Source: an uncultured Selenomonadales bacterium (GTDB lineage Bacteria > Bacillota > Negativicutes > DSM-1736 > Dendrosporobacteraceae). Taken from it: a stretch of 64,000 nucleotides of DNA. Shown piece by piece: positions 28,777 to 37,682 of this stretch. The stretch's first letter is position 1. Each line of letters opens with the position of its first letter. The notes under the pieces were generated by a model. It was not told where the DNA came from. It did not search any database and saw nothing but the letters and a program-made list of their open reading frames with translations. The DNA lies in the NCBI GenBank assembly GCA_946407015.1, contig CAMJML010000003.1, positions 124,001 through 188,000 of the forward strand. Direction: 5' to 3'. Made by a program: the position numbers and the translations under genes.

Positions 28777-29304
28777 GTGAGTAATACTAGTCTCGGAGAA
28801 GAAATAAAAGATTGGGTTGTCTCGATTCTCATTGCCGTTGTATTGGCCTTTTTCATTCGCTACTTTATTGTAGAGCTTTATATGGTAGAAGGTCCCTCTA
28901 TGCGGCCAACACTGGTAAATAGCGAGCGTTTAGTTGTCAATAAATTCATTTACCGTTTTAAAGCTCCGGAAAAAGGCGATGTGCTTGTCTTTCGTTATCC
29001 GAAAGACCCTAGCAGAGACTTTATCAAACGGGTTATTGCCGTAGCCGGTGATACTATTGAAATTAAAGATGGCCGTGTTTTTGTGAACGGTCAGTTGATG
29101 AATGAATCTTATATCCTTGAAAAAACACGTGGCTCATATCCATTAGCAACAGTTCCTGAAGGCCATATCTTTGTTATGGGCGACAACCGGAATAATTCGG
29201 AAGACAGCCGCTTTAAAGATGTGGGATTTGTTCCGCTTGAGCTTATTAAAGGAAAAGCGGTTATGGTATTCTGGCCAGTTGACCACATAAAATCACTGCC
29301 CTAG
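28777..29304 (+). CDS. lepB: signal peptidase I
   Basis: 175 aa from GTG 28777 behind AGGGGGAA; an upstream in-frame start at 28615 lies inside rplS and is rejected. Membrane serine protease removing signal peptides from secreted proteins. One N-terminal transmembrane helix (about 15-33), Ser41 in GPSMRPTL, catalytic Lys84 in DFIKRVIAVAGD, and the GDNRNNSEDSR box. Short, Firmicute-type with a single membrane anchor. rplS-lepB-rbgA-rnhB order is typical. Confidence 0.96.
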   Translation: MSNTSLGEEIKDWVVSILIAVVLAFFIRYFIVELYMVEGPSMRPTLVNSERLVVNKFIYRFKAPEKGDVLVFRYPKDPSRDFIKRVIAVAGDTIEIKDGRVFVNGQLMNESYILEKTRGSYPLATVPEGHIFVMGDNRNNSEDSRFKDVGFVPLELIKGKAVMVFWPVDHIKSLP

Positions 29305-29348
29305 TCTATACTATAAACGCCTAAACTGTTGTAGAGAGTGATATCGCT

Positions 29349-30215
29349 ATGAATGAATCTCCTGAAGTAACCATAAACTGGTTCCCTGGGCATATGGCTA
29401 AAGCCCAGCGTATGATCCGTGAACATTTAAAATTAGTTGATGTGGTCATTGAGCTGCTTGATGCGAGAATTCCCTCAAGTAGTGCTAATCCTGTTATTCA
29501 AGATATTATTGAGAATAAGCCTAGAGTTATAGCCTTGAATAAAGCCGATTTGGCCGAAACAGATTGGACAGAACGCTGGATTCATGAGTTTCGCCAGCAA
29601 GGGCTGCAAGTCGTTGCCATTGATTCGATGACAGGCAAAGGGACCAAAACCTTAATTAGCCGGGTAGAACAATTAGCCAATGCAAAAATAGCTAACCTGG
29701 CTGCCAAAGGGATTAATCCGCGGGCAGTCCGGGCTATGATTTTAGGAATTCCCAATGTAGGCAAATCTTCATTAATTAATCGTCTCTTAGGTACGGCAAC
29801 GGTTCGGACAGCCGACAAGCCAGGGGTCACGCGCGGTAAGCAATGGATAAAAATCAGCAGAAATTTAGAGCTTTTGGATACACCAGGGGTTCTTTGGCCC
29901 AAATTTGAAGATCCTGAAGTGGGCTTTAAGCTTGCCATCACCGGGGCGATTAATGATGAAGTCTATGATATGGAAAAAGTGATGGATAAATTCTTGACAT
30001 TATTGCAGCAACATTATCCTGACAGGCTTATCGAACGCTATAAACTGCCGGATTTCCTGCCTGAGGATAGTACTGAGTTATTGAATTTAATCGGTTCCAA
30101 ACGCGGCTGTTTGCGAAGCGGCGGCATCATTGATGAGGAAAAAGCCCGTCGAATCATATTAAATGAATTTCGTTCCGGGAAACTAGGTCCATTTACTTTG
30201 GATGATATTAAATAA
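29349..30215 (+). CDS. rbgA: ribosome biogenesis GTPase RbgA (YlqF)
   Basis: 288 aa. Late 50S assembly GTPase. Circularly permuted G motifs: NKAD (64-67, G4) precedes GIPNVGKS (133-140, G1) and DTPG (177-180, G3). Opens with INWFPGHMAKA, the conserved N-terminus of the family. Terminator follows the stop. Same neighbourhood as Bacillus ylqF-rnhB. Confidence 0.97.
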   Translation: MNESPEVTINWFPGHMAKAQRMIREHLKLVDVVIELLDARIPSSSANPVIQDIIENKPRVIALNKADLAETDWTERWIHEFRQQGLQVVAIDSMTGKGTKTLISRVEQLANAKIANLAAKGINPRAVRAMILGIPNVGKSSLINRLLGTATVRTADKPGVTRGKQWIKISRNLELLDTPGVLWPKFEDPEVGFKLAITGAINDEVYDMEKVMDKFLTLLQQHYPDRLIERYKLPDFLPEDSTELLNLIGSKRGCLRSGGIIDEEKARRIILNEFRSGKLGPFTLDDIK

Positions 30216-30216
30216 T

Positions 30217-30256
30217 AAAAATGAGTGAACTGGTGGAAATCAGTTCACTCATTTTT
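30217..30256 (+). terminator. intrinsic terminator of the lepB-rbgA unit
   Basis: AAAAATGAGTGAACTG (30217-30232) pairs with CAGTTCACTCATTTTT (30241-30256), 8-base loop; A-rich and T-rich flanks allow function in both directions. Confidence 0.9.
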
Positions 30257-30383
30257 ATTATTTAGTATGGAGCTTGGAATTTAAGATCTATAGTCGTTTG
30301 CGTGGGCAAGGAAGGGATTTATCGACTTATCCAGAATAGATATAAGATACGTTTAAGTTTCCATCATGCGGAGTGATTCTATT

Positions 30384-31160
30384 TTGAGCAATTCACGTTT
30401 AACTGTTTCCCAGGTGGCTGCTTTACTGGCGCAGGACACAGTAGAAGAAAATATGATAAATATTTTAAAAGACGATTCACGAATTTCAGTGATCCGGCTA
30501 TTGCAAAAATGGCAACAACGTCAATTAGATCATATTCGGGAAAAAGAACGAGTCCAAAGCTTATATGCACATGAACGAGTATTAAAGTCAAAAGGTTTTC
30601 AACGGATTGCCGGTATTGACGAAGCAGGCAGGGGGCCGTTAGCGGGTCCGGTTGTGATTGGAGCCGTGATTATGCCGGATGATTATCATTTGACTCACCT
30701 TAATGATTCCAAAAAGCTAACCGCTAGCCAAAGATTAGAGCTATATCATGAAATAAAAAGTGTGGCGATCGCGGCAACTCATATCGTGGTTGATGTTGAG
30801 GAAATTGACCAGTTAAATATCTATCAAGCAACGATCAAGGGAATGTATGCAGCTATTGCTGCCTTATGCCCACAACCAGATGCCGTTTTGGTCGATGCGG
30901 TACCATTACCGGAATTGGAGCAACACTCCCTTTCGTTAATTGGCGGAGATGCGATTTCAGCCTCTATCGCAGCGGCTTCCATCATTGCCAAGGTTGAGCG
31001 TGATCAAATTATGGACGAGATGGATCGACAGTTTCCCGGATATGGCTTCGCCAAACATAAGGGGTATGGTACATCTGCGCATATCCAGGCTATCCATAGA
31101 CAAGGCCCTTGTCCCATACATAGGCGAAGTTTTGAACCCATTAAATCATGGGAGGGGTAG
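30384..31160 (+). CDS. rnhB: ribonuclease HII
   Basis: 258 aa from TTG 30384, preferred because GGAGTGAT lies 8 bp upstream; ATG 30366 (six residues longer) has no ribosome site. Removes RNA from RNA-DNA hybrids and misincorporated ribonucleotides. Catalytic GIDEAGRGPLAGPV (Asp79, Glu80), NDSKKLTASQR and VDAVPLP motifs. The long N-terminal extension before the catalytic core (about 70 residues) is usual in Firmicute RNase HII. Confidence 0.95.
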   Translation: MSNSRLTVSQVAALLAQDTVEENMINILKDDSRISVIRLLQKWQQRQLDHIREKERVQSLYAHERVLKSKGFQRIAGIDEAGRGPLAGPVVIGAVIMPDDYHLTHLNDSKKLTASQRLELYHEIKSVAIAATHIVVDVEEIDQLNIYQATIKGMYAAIAALCPQPDAVLVDAVPLPELEQHSLSLIGGDAISASIAAASIIAKVERDQIMDEMDRQFPGYGFAKHKGYGTSAHIQAIHRQGPCPIHRRSFEPIKSWEG

Positions 31161-31162
31161 CG

Positions 31163-32923
31163 ATGAAGATTGCTCCAAATAATGCCGGTGCTGTAGTACC
31201 TTCACCATCAGGCCTTGAGAATGCCGATATTAAGGCAGGTATTCCTGCTGGTCAGACGGCTAATGTTCCTGTTCATAGTGCACAAGCTACCACACAGGTA
31301 ATCATTGATCAGTCTATTCAACTGCTTTTGGAACAATTAGCAAAATCCTTGCTTACCCGTACCAATTTGTTGCAACAGTTACCGCAAACGATCAAAAATA
31401 TGGTTGAACAAATCTTACAGCAAGCCTTGCCGGATGAAGCGACTGTTTCTCAGGGGCTGGCCGATCTACTAAAAGCACAAAAAAATACCAATGAACAGCT
31501 AAAGTCATTGTCTTTGACATTTAGTACGCTGAGTAGCAATGCCTCCGGAAATGAACCCACCCAATTGCCAAAAGCCTTCTTAATTTTACTCAATCAGGCT
31601 GCCAACATGACCATACCCGCAGATTCCAAACATGAGCAGGGTTCTAATAGTCAAACATTACTGAAGTTGGTTCAGCAATTATCAGATCCTGTACTTAAAC
31701 AGCAAGCCGGCGCTTTACTGAATTCTCTTTGGAAGAATTCAGTTATAGCCAATCATGATCAACTCAGATCAACATTCCAGCAACTGCTTAAAATGTACAT
31801 GCCACCAGCAGTTCATAGTGATGTTGGGACCGATTCATTCATTCCAACTGAGCAGCCGGCTTTTCCTTCTAGCACTGTACCCCAAGAACCTGCTGCAAAA
31901 CATCATCACGTAACAAGTGGAGTAATGCCAGATTACATGACTGAAGTACCTACGGAAAAACAATTGCCGCAGGATGAACTTTCTTTGCCTCAGCCACCTG
32001 CAAAACAGCCGACTGAGAATCAGGATCAATTACTAAAGAAGCAACTTCCCGGGGCACCTGGAACGAATAATGATACAGTTCCGAATAAAGAGTCTGTTGT
32101 GCAGGCTCCTTTTGAGACAACAACAAAAGTGCAATCGAGTATAACTGATCAGAATCTAATCGGTCAGTTCCTTGCTGAGAATCATCCTGAAAAAACAGAG
32201 ATGACTCTTTTGAAGCAATTTATTCAGGCTCTTTATCAAGCGATCAAGCAGCAACCCCAGTTTATGCAATCTAAACAGGCAGAAGACCCCGCTTTACAGC
32301 AGTTTGCTAATTATGCCGGCGAGGATATGCAAGCTGAAGATTTTCTAAAGCTTAGGCAATTGTTTAAAGCTGTCGTGGAAGCAATGCCGCCGGCCATTAG
32401 ACACGCCGCGGAGAAGACACCTGAAGTGCAACAGTTATGGATTTTGAAACAATTGAATCAACTTTCTCAACTGCCTGAAATGAATCCTAAAACCATGCAG
32501 CAAACCAGCAAACTGATCGATCAACTCTTGCAGCATACGGGGAGTACGGCCACAACTCATACTGAAAACACCGACGGACAGCGTTCACTATCATTTACGG
32601 TTCCACTTTATTTAGGTGAGCAATCACAACAAAGCTATCCGGCGTATTTTCATATTTTTCATCAAAACAAGGAAAGTGGCACAACTGAGACCGATCAAAC
32701 TCGCGAAACCTGGTTAAGAGTCTGTTTGAAGACAGAAAATGCTGGTGTAGTAGATCTTGTTTTTCGTTTATATAAAGACAATCAGCTGAATTTGCGGGTT
32801 GGTATTACCGATCACAATGCTGCCCAGCTTTTTAACGGGTTTATTCCTGAAATTCGTACAGCTATTGAAAGTACTCCGATTACCGTTACGGATATCAGTA
32901 TTAATACAACAGGTGCAAAATGA
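31163..32923 (+). CDS. FliK-like hook-length-control domain protein (ylqG position)
   Basis: 586 aa from ATG 31163 behind GGGAGGGG. Residues 1-430 are Gln/Ser/Thr/Pro-rich and largely disordered with helical patches (LLLEQLAKSLLTRTNLLQQL). The last 100 residues fold like a FliK C-terminal domain: a long strand TWLRVCLKTENAGVVDLVFRLY followed by NLRVGITDHNAAQLFNGFIPEIRTAIES. No flagellar genes surround it except the FlhB-like gene that overlaps its stop by 4 bp. This pair corresponds to ylqG-ylqH of Bacillus, also of unknown function. Confidence 0.7.
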   Translation: MKIAPNNAGAVVPSPSGLENADIKAGIPAGQTANVPVHSAQATTQVIIDQSIQLLLEQLAKSLLTRTNLLQQLPQTIKNMVEQILQQALPDEATVSQGLADLLKAQKNTNEQLKSLSLTFSTLSSNASGNEPTQLPKAFLILLNQAANMTIPADSKHEQGSNSQTLLKLVQQLSDPVLKQQAGALLNSLWKNSVIANHDQLRSTFQQLLKMYMPPAVHSDVGTDSFIPTEQPAFPSSTVPQEPAAKHHHVTSGVMPDYMTEVPTEKQLPQDELSLPQPPAKQPTENQDQLLKKQLPGAPGTNNDTVPNKESVVQAPFETTTKVQSSITDQNLIGQFLAENHPEKTEMTLLKQFIQALYQAIKQQPQFMQSKQAEDPALQQFANYAGEDMQAEDFLKLRQLFKAVVEAMPPAIRHAAEKTPEVQQLWILKQLNQLSQLPEMNPKTMQQTSKLIDQLLQHTGSTATTHTENTDGQRSLSFTVPLYLGEQSQQSYPAYFHIFHQNKESGTTETDQTRETWLRVCLKTENAGVVDLVFRLYKDNQLNLRVGITDHNAAQLFNGFIPEIRTAIESTPITVTDISINTTGAK

Positions 32924-33213
32924 GTGAAGAAAATAATACCGAAAAACGTCAGCAAGCCATTGCCTTAACTTATGAAATAACCCAAAACGCGGCACCTAAA
33001 GTAGTTGCTAAGGGAACAGGCCATGTGGCCGAACAAATTCTGGCTGCCGCCCATAAAAATGCGGTTCCGGTTTACCAAAATAAAACACTTACCGGGATGC
33101 TCATGGCTATTGAATTAGACCGTGAAATTCCTCCTGATTTATATCGCGCCGTAGCTGAAGTTTTAGCTTATGTATATCGAATTGACCAAAGATTGGGAAA
33201 CCGTCTAAAATAG
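32920..33213 (+). CDS. ylqH: FlhB C-terminal-like export switch homologue (YlqH)
   Basis: 97 aa, ATG overlaps the preceding stop (ATGA). Resembles the cytoplasmic domain of FlhB/EscU: RQQAIALTYEITQNAAPKVVAKGTGHVAEQILAAAHKNAVPVYQNKTLTGML (quoted in pieces: AIALTYE, APKVVAKGTGHVAEQI). It lacks the four transmembrane helices and the NPTH self-cleavage motif of true FlhB, so it cannot act as an export gate. Could bind the FliK-like partner as FlhB does. Function unknown. Confidence 0.88.
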   Translation: MSEENNTEKRQQAIALTYEITQNAAPKVVAKGTGHVAEQILAAAHKNAVPVYQNKTLTGMLMAIELDREIPPDLYRAVAEVLAYVYRIDQRLGNRLK

Positions 33214-33222
33214 GAGGTCAGC

Positions 33223-34287
33223 ATGCGTCGAATTCTATTAGAAAACATAGCTTCAGGGATGAAGCTCGCTAAGCCACTTTATAACGCTGATGGCATGATC
33301 TTGCTGAATGCAGGGATCGAATTGCAGGATCGCTTTATAGATCGACTTAAAGAATTGGATGTTAGCTATATTTACGTCGAAGACGATTTGACCCAAGATA
33401 TTGATGTGCCGGATGTTATTGGTGAGAAGACCAGAGTAGAAGCCGTTTCCAGCGCCAAAAAAATTGTAGAACAAATTAAATTAGGGCGTGGTGTTGATGC
33501 AGCCCAAGCGAAAAAAGTAACCAATACACTGGTCGATGAGCTTTGCAGAAATAAAGGTGTTATGGCCAATTTCTCAGATATGCGTACCCGAAATGACTAT
33601 TTGTTTAGCCATTCCGTTAATGTATGCGTGCTTTCCATTATGACGGGAATCAGCCTTGGATTTGACGAACTGAGATTGCAAGATTTAGGTGTTGGTGCTT
33701 TGCTTCATGATGTTGGTAAAATAGAAATCAATCCGGATATCCTGAATAAAAATGGACGTTTAACTGTAGAAGAAGCAGAAGAGATCAAAAAGCATCCATC
33801 TTTAGGCTTCAATCTGCTGCGCAGTAATCCGGATATCAGTCTGATTTCAGCTCACTGCGCCTTTCAGCATCATGAACGCTATGACGGAAGCGGTTATCCA
33901 CGGGGGCTAAAAGAGGATCAAATTCATCAGTATGCACAAATTGTGTCTATTGCTGATGTCTATGATGCTTTAACATCCGATGCAACCTATCGTCGTGCCA
34001 TGCCTGTTTATGAAGCCATTGCGATTATCACCAAAGCAGGTGGTTCTTACTTTGATTCTGAATTAGTCAAAGCGTTTGTGGATAATATAGCTATATATCC
34101 TATCGGCTCTGTCGTTCGACTAAATAATAATCAAATCGGGGTTGTTGTTGATATATCACGTGAATTTAAATCCAGACCAGTCGTGAGAATTCTATTTGAT
34201 GAGCATAAACAGCCTGTTACTAAGTTAATCGAACTTGATTTGTCCAAAAATCCCCGTCTGTATATTGCAGATGTTGTTGAACGCTAA
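33223..34287 (+). CDS. HD-GYP domain protein, probable c-di-GMP phosphodiesterase
   Basis: 354 aa. N-terminal segment (1-60, MRRILLENIASGMKLAKPLY) is the small strand-rich domain frequent before HD-GYP domains. The HD-GYP core is intact: His130, HDVGK (162-166), His191, His211, HHE with GYP (HHERYDGSGYP, 216-226). This family hydrolyses c-di-GMP to pGpG or GMP. It lies 9 bp after ylqH. Relevant to the c-di-GMP controlled pilus operon about 11 kb downstream, although no direct link is proven. Confidence 0.9.
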   Translation: MRRILLENIASGMKLAKPLYNADGMILLNAGIELQDRFIDRLKELDVSYIYVEDDLTQDIDVPDVIGEKTRVEAVSSAKKIVEQIKLGRGVDAAQAKKVTNTLVDELCRNKGVMANFSDMRTRNDYLFSHSVNVCVLSIMTGISLGFDELRLQDLGVGALLHDVGKIEINPDILNKNGRLTVEEAEEIKKHPSLGFNLLRSNPDISLISAHCAFQHHERYDGSGYPRGLKEDQIHQYAQIVSIADVYDALTSDATYRRAMPVYEAIAIITKAGGSYFDSELVKAFVDNIAIYPIGSVVRLNNNQIGVVVDISREFKSRPVVRILFDEHKQPVTKLIELDLSKNPRLYIADVVER

Positions 34288-34360
34288 ATAACCTGATAAT
34301 CCTGCAAATGATATAAAGTTTATAGTAGTAAATAGATCAAAATTATCTCGGAGCATTAGA

Positions 34361-34397
34361 TAGGCAGCATCCTTAGAGCAGGATGTTGCCTATTTTT
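34361..34397 (+). terminator. intrinsic terminator of the rnhB-HD-GYP unit
   Basis: TAGGCAGCATCCT (34361-34373) pairs with AGGATGTTGCCTA (34380-34392), one G-T pair, followed by TTTTTAG. Confidence 0.85.
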
Positions 34398-34426
34398 AGG
34401 GAATAAGTTATTCGAGGTGATTCCTT

Positions 34427-34786
34427 TTGAGCCATATTACAATAGGCAATATGGGTGAAAAAGCTGCTATTCACTATTTAACTGAAAAAGGCTATACGAT
34501 TATTCACAGCAATTATCGTACTAAGATCGGGGAAATTGATATTATTGCACAACAAAAAAATGTATTGGTTTTTGCCGAAGTAAAAACACGACGGAACAAA
34601 AATTATGGAACTCCGGCAGAGGCTGTTACTTATCGCAAGCGGCAAAAAATTGTGCAGACCGCTTATTATTACTTAAAGCAATCAGGAAGAATGGATTCTT
34701 TGTGCCGCTTTGATATATTGGAAATTCTATTAGACAATCAGAATAGATGCCATGTTTATCATATTATCAATGCATTTGGCGAGTAG
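34427..34786 (+). CDS. yraN: UPF0102 / YraN endonuclease-like protein
   Basis: 119 aa, TTG start behind CGAGGTGAT. Restriction-endonuclease-like fold: GEKAAIHYLTEKGYTIIHSNYRTKIGEIDIIAQ and FAEVKTRRNKNYGTP contain the GEIDxI..EVK nuclease core. Usually encoded near rnhB, comM or dprA; molecular role unknown (possibly DNA processing). It begins a small operon with ubiX, comM and yqeG. Confidence 0.92.
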   Translation: MSHITIGNMGEKAAIHYLTEKGYTIIHSNYRTKIGEIDIIAQQKNVLVFAEVKTRRNKNYGTPAEAVTYRKRQKIVQTAYYYLKQSGRMDSLCRFDILEILLDNQNRCHVYHIINAFGE

Positions 34787-34799
34787 AAGGAGTTTTTAG

Positions 34800-35360
34800 A
34801 TGAGGATCATCGTTGGGATTACAGGAGCAAGTGGATCAATTTATGGGATCAGGCTCATTGAAGTTTTAAAAGCTGCTGGCTGTGAAATACATGCTGTTGT
34901 ATCAGCGAGTGGCTGGCAGGTTCTTGAATATGAATGTGGCTTAACAAAAACGGACATCGAAAATAGAGTCGATTATCTACATGATGTAAATAATATCGGC
35001 GCCTCAATTGCAAGTGGGTCATTCAAGACCGATGCGATGGTTATTGTTCCGTGCTCGATGCGGACCTTAGGTGGAATTGCGAATGGAATTGCGGACAGTC
35101 TATTATTGAGGGCGGCCGACGTTGTGCTTAAAGAGAGCAGGCCACTGCTATTAGTACCGCGGGAAACACCACTTAACGCCATTCATTTGGAAAATATGCT
35201 GAAATTAGCTAGAATTGGTGTGAAAATTATTCCGGCAAGTCCAGGATTTTATCATCGCCCTCAAGACTTAAATTCTTTAGTTGATATGATGGTCGGAAAA
35301 ATCTGTGATATGCTTAATATCGAGCATTCTCTTTTTGCAAGATGGCAAGGAAACCAGTAA
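34800..35360 (+). CDS. ubiX: UbiX family flavin prenyltransferase
   Basis: 186 aa. Makes prenylated FMN, the cofactor of UbiD-type decarboxylases. GITGASGSIYGIR (6-18), VPCSMRTLGGIANGIADSLLLRAADV and LVPRETPLNAIHLENMLKLA are typical. No ubiD partner is in the window, so its client enzyme is elsewhere. 13 bp after yraN. Confidence 0.93.
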   Translation: MRIIVGITGASGSIYGIRLIEVLKAAGCEIHAVVSASGWQVLEYECGLTKTDIENRVDYLHDVNNIGASIASGSFKTDAMVIVPCSMRTLGGIANGIADSLLLRAADVVLKESRPLLLVPRETPLNAIHLENMLKLARIGVKIIPASPGFYHRPQDLNSLVDMMVGKICDMLNIEHSLFARWQGNQ

Positions 35361-35374
35361 TCGGGAGGTAAACT

Positions 35375-36898
35375 GTGTTTGCGCAAACCTTTGGCTCAAC
35401 AACATTAGGCATTAATGGTGTTCTGATTCATGTGGAAGTGGATATTACCAATGGAATCCCTGCATTTGATATTGTCGGGTTGCCGGATGCAGCAGTGCGT
35501 GAGTCGCGAGAAAGAGTCCGTGCAGCGATTAAAAACTCCGGTTTTGAATTTCCGCCCCGGAGAATTACCATTAATTTAGCTCCTGCTGAATTGAAAAAGG
35601 ACAGTTCAGGCTTGGATTTGCCAATTGCAGTGGGAATTTTAGCTGCCAGTGGACAAATTGACGCAGAACTTGTACAAAAATACCTTCTGATTAGTGAACT
35701 ATCGTTAGAGGGAAAGCTACGCGGTATAACCGGCTTGTTACCGATGGCAATCAATGCTTTGCAACATGACCTTAGCAATCTTATTATCTCACCGGATAAT
35801 GCCAACGAAGCACTTCTAGTAGATGGTCTGAATGTATATGCTCCAGCCACATTGACCGAGCTTGTGCTATTTTTAAAAGGTCAATGCGATCTTAATAAGC
35901 TTGAAAAAAATCCCTTAACTGAGCCGGATTCAGTCATCAATGAGGATTTTGCGGATGTTCAAGGCCAGTTTGCAGCTAAACGGGCTTTGGAAATTGCTGC
36001 TGCAGGCGGCCATAATGTACTGATGGTAGGGCCTCCAGGTTCAGGAAAAACGATGTTGGCGCGGCGCATTAATTCGATTCTGCCTACCATGTCTAATCAA
36101 GAAGCTCTGGAAATTACCAAGATTTATAGTATTGCCGGACTATTGTGCCATAGTAGCGGTTTAGTGAGAACCAGACCATTTAGAAGTCCTCATCACACAA
36201 TCTCAGATGCTGGCATGATCGGCGGAGGAAGAATCCCACGCCCGGGTGAGGTAACCCTGAGCCATAATGGCGTTTTGTTTTTGGATGAACTGCCGGAATT
36301 TTCGAAAGCTGCTTTGGAAGTCTTACGACAGCCTTTGGAGGATGGACAGGTTACCATTTCACGGGTCAATGCTTCATTGTCTTATCCAGCAAAGCTGATG
36401 CTCATTGCCTCAATGAATCCATGTCCGTGCGGATTTTTGACTGATTCATCCAATCAATGTGTTTGCAGTATCAATGAAGTTCGCCGTTATACCAAAAAAA
36501 TCTCTGGTCCATTGCTGGATCGTATTGATTTACACATTCATGTGCCACGGTTAGAATATAATGAATTAACTGGCAATGCCGTCGCAGAAAGCTCAGCTGT
36601 GATTCGTCAGCGTGTAGAGGCAGCCCGATTGGTTCAGCGTGAGCGGCTCCAGCGCTATGGCTTATTCTGTAATGCACAGATGAGCCATAAAACGGTTAAA
36701 AACACTTGCCCATTGACGGCAAGTGCTCAGAGTTTGCTCAAACAGGCTTTTGCAAAAATGAACTTGAGCGCCCGTAGTTATGACAGGATTATTAAAGTAG
36801 GACGCACGATTGCGGATTTAAATCAGTCGGATACCATAACGGAAATTCATATTGCTGAGGCAATCAAGCTTCGCAATAACATTCACAATGTATTTTAA
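35375..36898 (+). CDS. comM: ComM / YifB family magnesium chelatase-like AAA+ ATPase
   Basis: 507 aa, GTG start behind TCGGGAGGT. ComM is a hexameric helicase promoting branch migration during integration of DNA taken up by natural transformation. N-terminal ChlI-like domain (LPDAAVRESRERVRAAIKN), Walker A GPPGSGKT at 219-226, Walker B LFLDELPEF, and a C-terminal zinc-like CPCGFLTDSSNQCVC. With the pilus operon and ComFB nearby, competence is conceivable. Confidence 0.94.
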   Translation: MFAQTFGSTTLGINGVLIHVEVDITNGIPAFDIVGLPDAAVRESRERVRAAIKNSGFEFPPRRITINLAPAELKKDSSGLDLPIAVGILAASGQIDAELVQKYLLISELSLEGKLRGITGLLPMAINALQHDLSNLIISPDNANEALLVDGLNVYAPATLTELVLFLKGQCDLNKLEKNPLTEPDSVINEDFADVQGQFAAKRALEIAAAGGHNVLMVGPPGSGKTMLARRINSILPTMSNQEALEITKIYSIAGLLCHSSGLVRTRPFRSPHHTISDAGMIGGGRIPRPGEVTLSHNGVLFLDELPEFSKAALEVLRQPLEDGQVTISRVNASLSYPAKLMLIASMNPCPCGFLTDSSNQCVCSINEVRRYTKKISGPLLDRIDLHIHVPRLEYNELTGNAVAESSAVIRQRVEAARLVQRERLQRYGLFCNAQMSHKTVKNTCPLTASAQSLLKQAFAKMNLSARSYDRIIKVGRTIADLNQSDTITEIHIAEAIKLRNNIHNVF

Positions 36899-36918
36899 TT
36901 ACAATGGGAGGTATTGCG

Positions 36919-37422
36919 ATGCAGTTGTTAAAACCGGATTATATTGCAACATCATTGCATGAAATAGATTTGGATATTTTACGCCAAAAACAAATCCGCG
37001 GGATTATTTTTGACTTAGACAACACCATTATTGCCTGGGATAGTCCAAACATGCAACCGGAAATCACTGACTGGATACAAAGCTTACTGAATCAAAATTA
37101 TCGAATTTGTTTATTATCAAATAATATGCCACGCCGTGTAAAAGAAATTGCTGATTATTTAGGTGTTCCATACGTGCCTCGAGCATATAAGCCCGTTAAA
37201 ACCGGGTTTCGCCGGGCTATTACGGAATTGGGACTGAACCCGGAGGAAATAGCAGTAATTGGCGATCAGCTTTTTACTGACATTTTAGGTGGAAACCGCC
37301 TTAACTTATTTACTATCTGGGTATCACCACTTAGCAAAAATGAATTCTTTGGTACGAAAATTACCCGTAAAATCGAGCAATTTACGATTATGGTGTTAAA
37401 GGCTAAGGGCGTTATTCAGTAG
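36919..37422 (+). CDS. yqeG: YqeG family HAD-IIIA phosphatase
   Basis: 167 aa from ATG 36919 behind GGGAGGT; ATG 36904 overlaps that ribosome site. HAD motif I FDLDNTIIAW with nucleophile Asp32, LLSNNM (motif II) and IGDQLFTDILGGNRL (motif IV). Conserved gene near aroE in Bacillus (yqeG-yqeH-aroD); here aroE is 6.5 kb downstream, separated by accessory genes. Substrate unknown. Confidence 0.92.
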   Translation: MQLLKPDYIATSLHEIDLDILRQKQIRGIIFDLDNTIIAWDSPNMQPEITDWIQSLLNQNYRICLLSNNMPRRVKEIADYLGVPYVPRAYKPVKTGFRRAITELGLNPEEIAVIGDQLFTDILGGNRLNLFTIWVSPLSKNEFFGTKITRKIEQFTIMVLKAKGVIQ

Positions 37423-37534
37423 TCCTACTTTATAGTGAGTATATCGCACCTATGTCCTTGAATCACTACTTCGGAAGCATACCTCAACAGAAGATGATAC
37501 AGCTATATGATGAAGTGTTATTATTGTGATTGTT

Positions 37535-37568
37535 AAAGACCGTTGGAAACGTTTCCAACGGTCTTTTT
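37535..37568 (+). terminator. intrinsic terminator of yraN-yqeG
   Basis: AAAGACCGTTGGAAAC and GTTTCCAACGGTCTTT form a perfect 16-bp palindrome (37535-37566) followed by TT. Works on both strands. Confidence 0.9.
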
Positions 37569-37682
37569 AGTACTCCTTTTGGAGTTTTTATCGTCAAATT
37601 GTAAGAATATCTAATCGCAGTATATAAGAACCGGAACCCGTTTACAAAACCCGAATAAAATAAAAATAAGGAGATGATTAAA

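Noticed and set aside
32920-33213. Functional flagellar FlhB
   Set aside because: Only the cytoplasmic domain is present, with no membrane helices and no NPTH cleavage motif.
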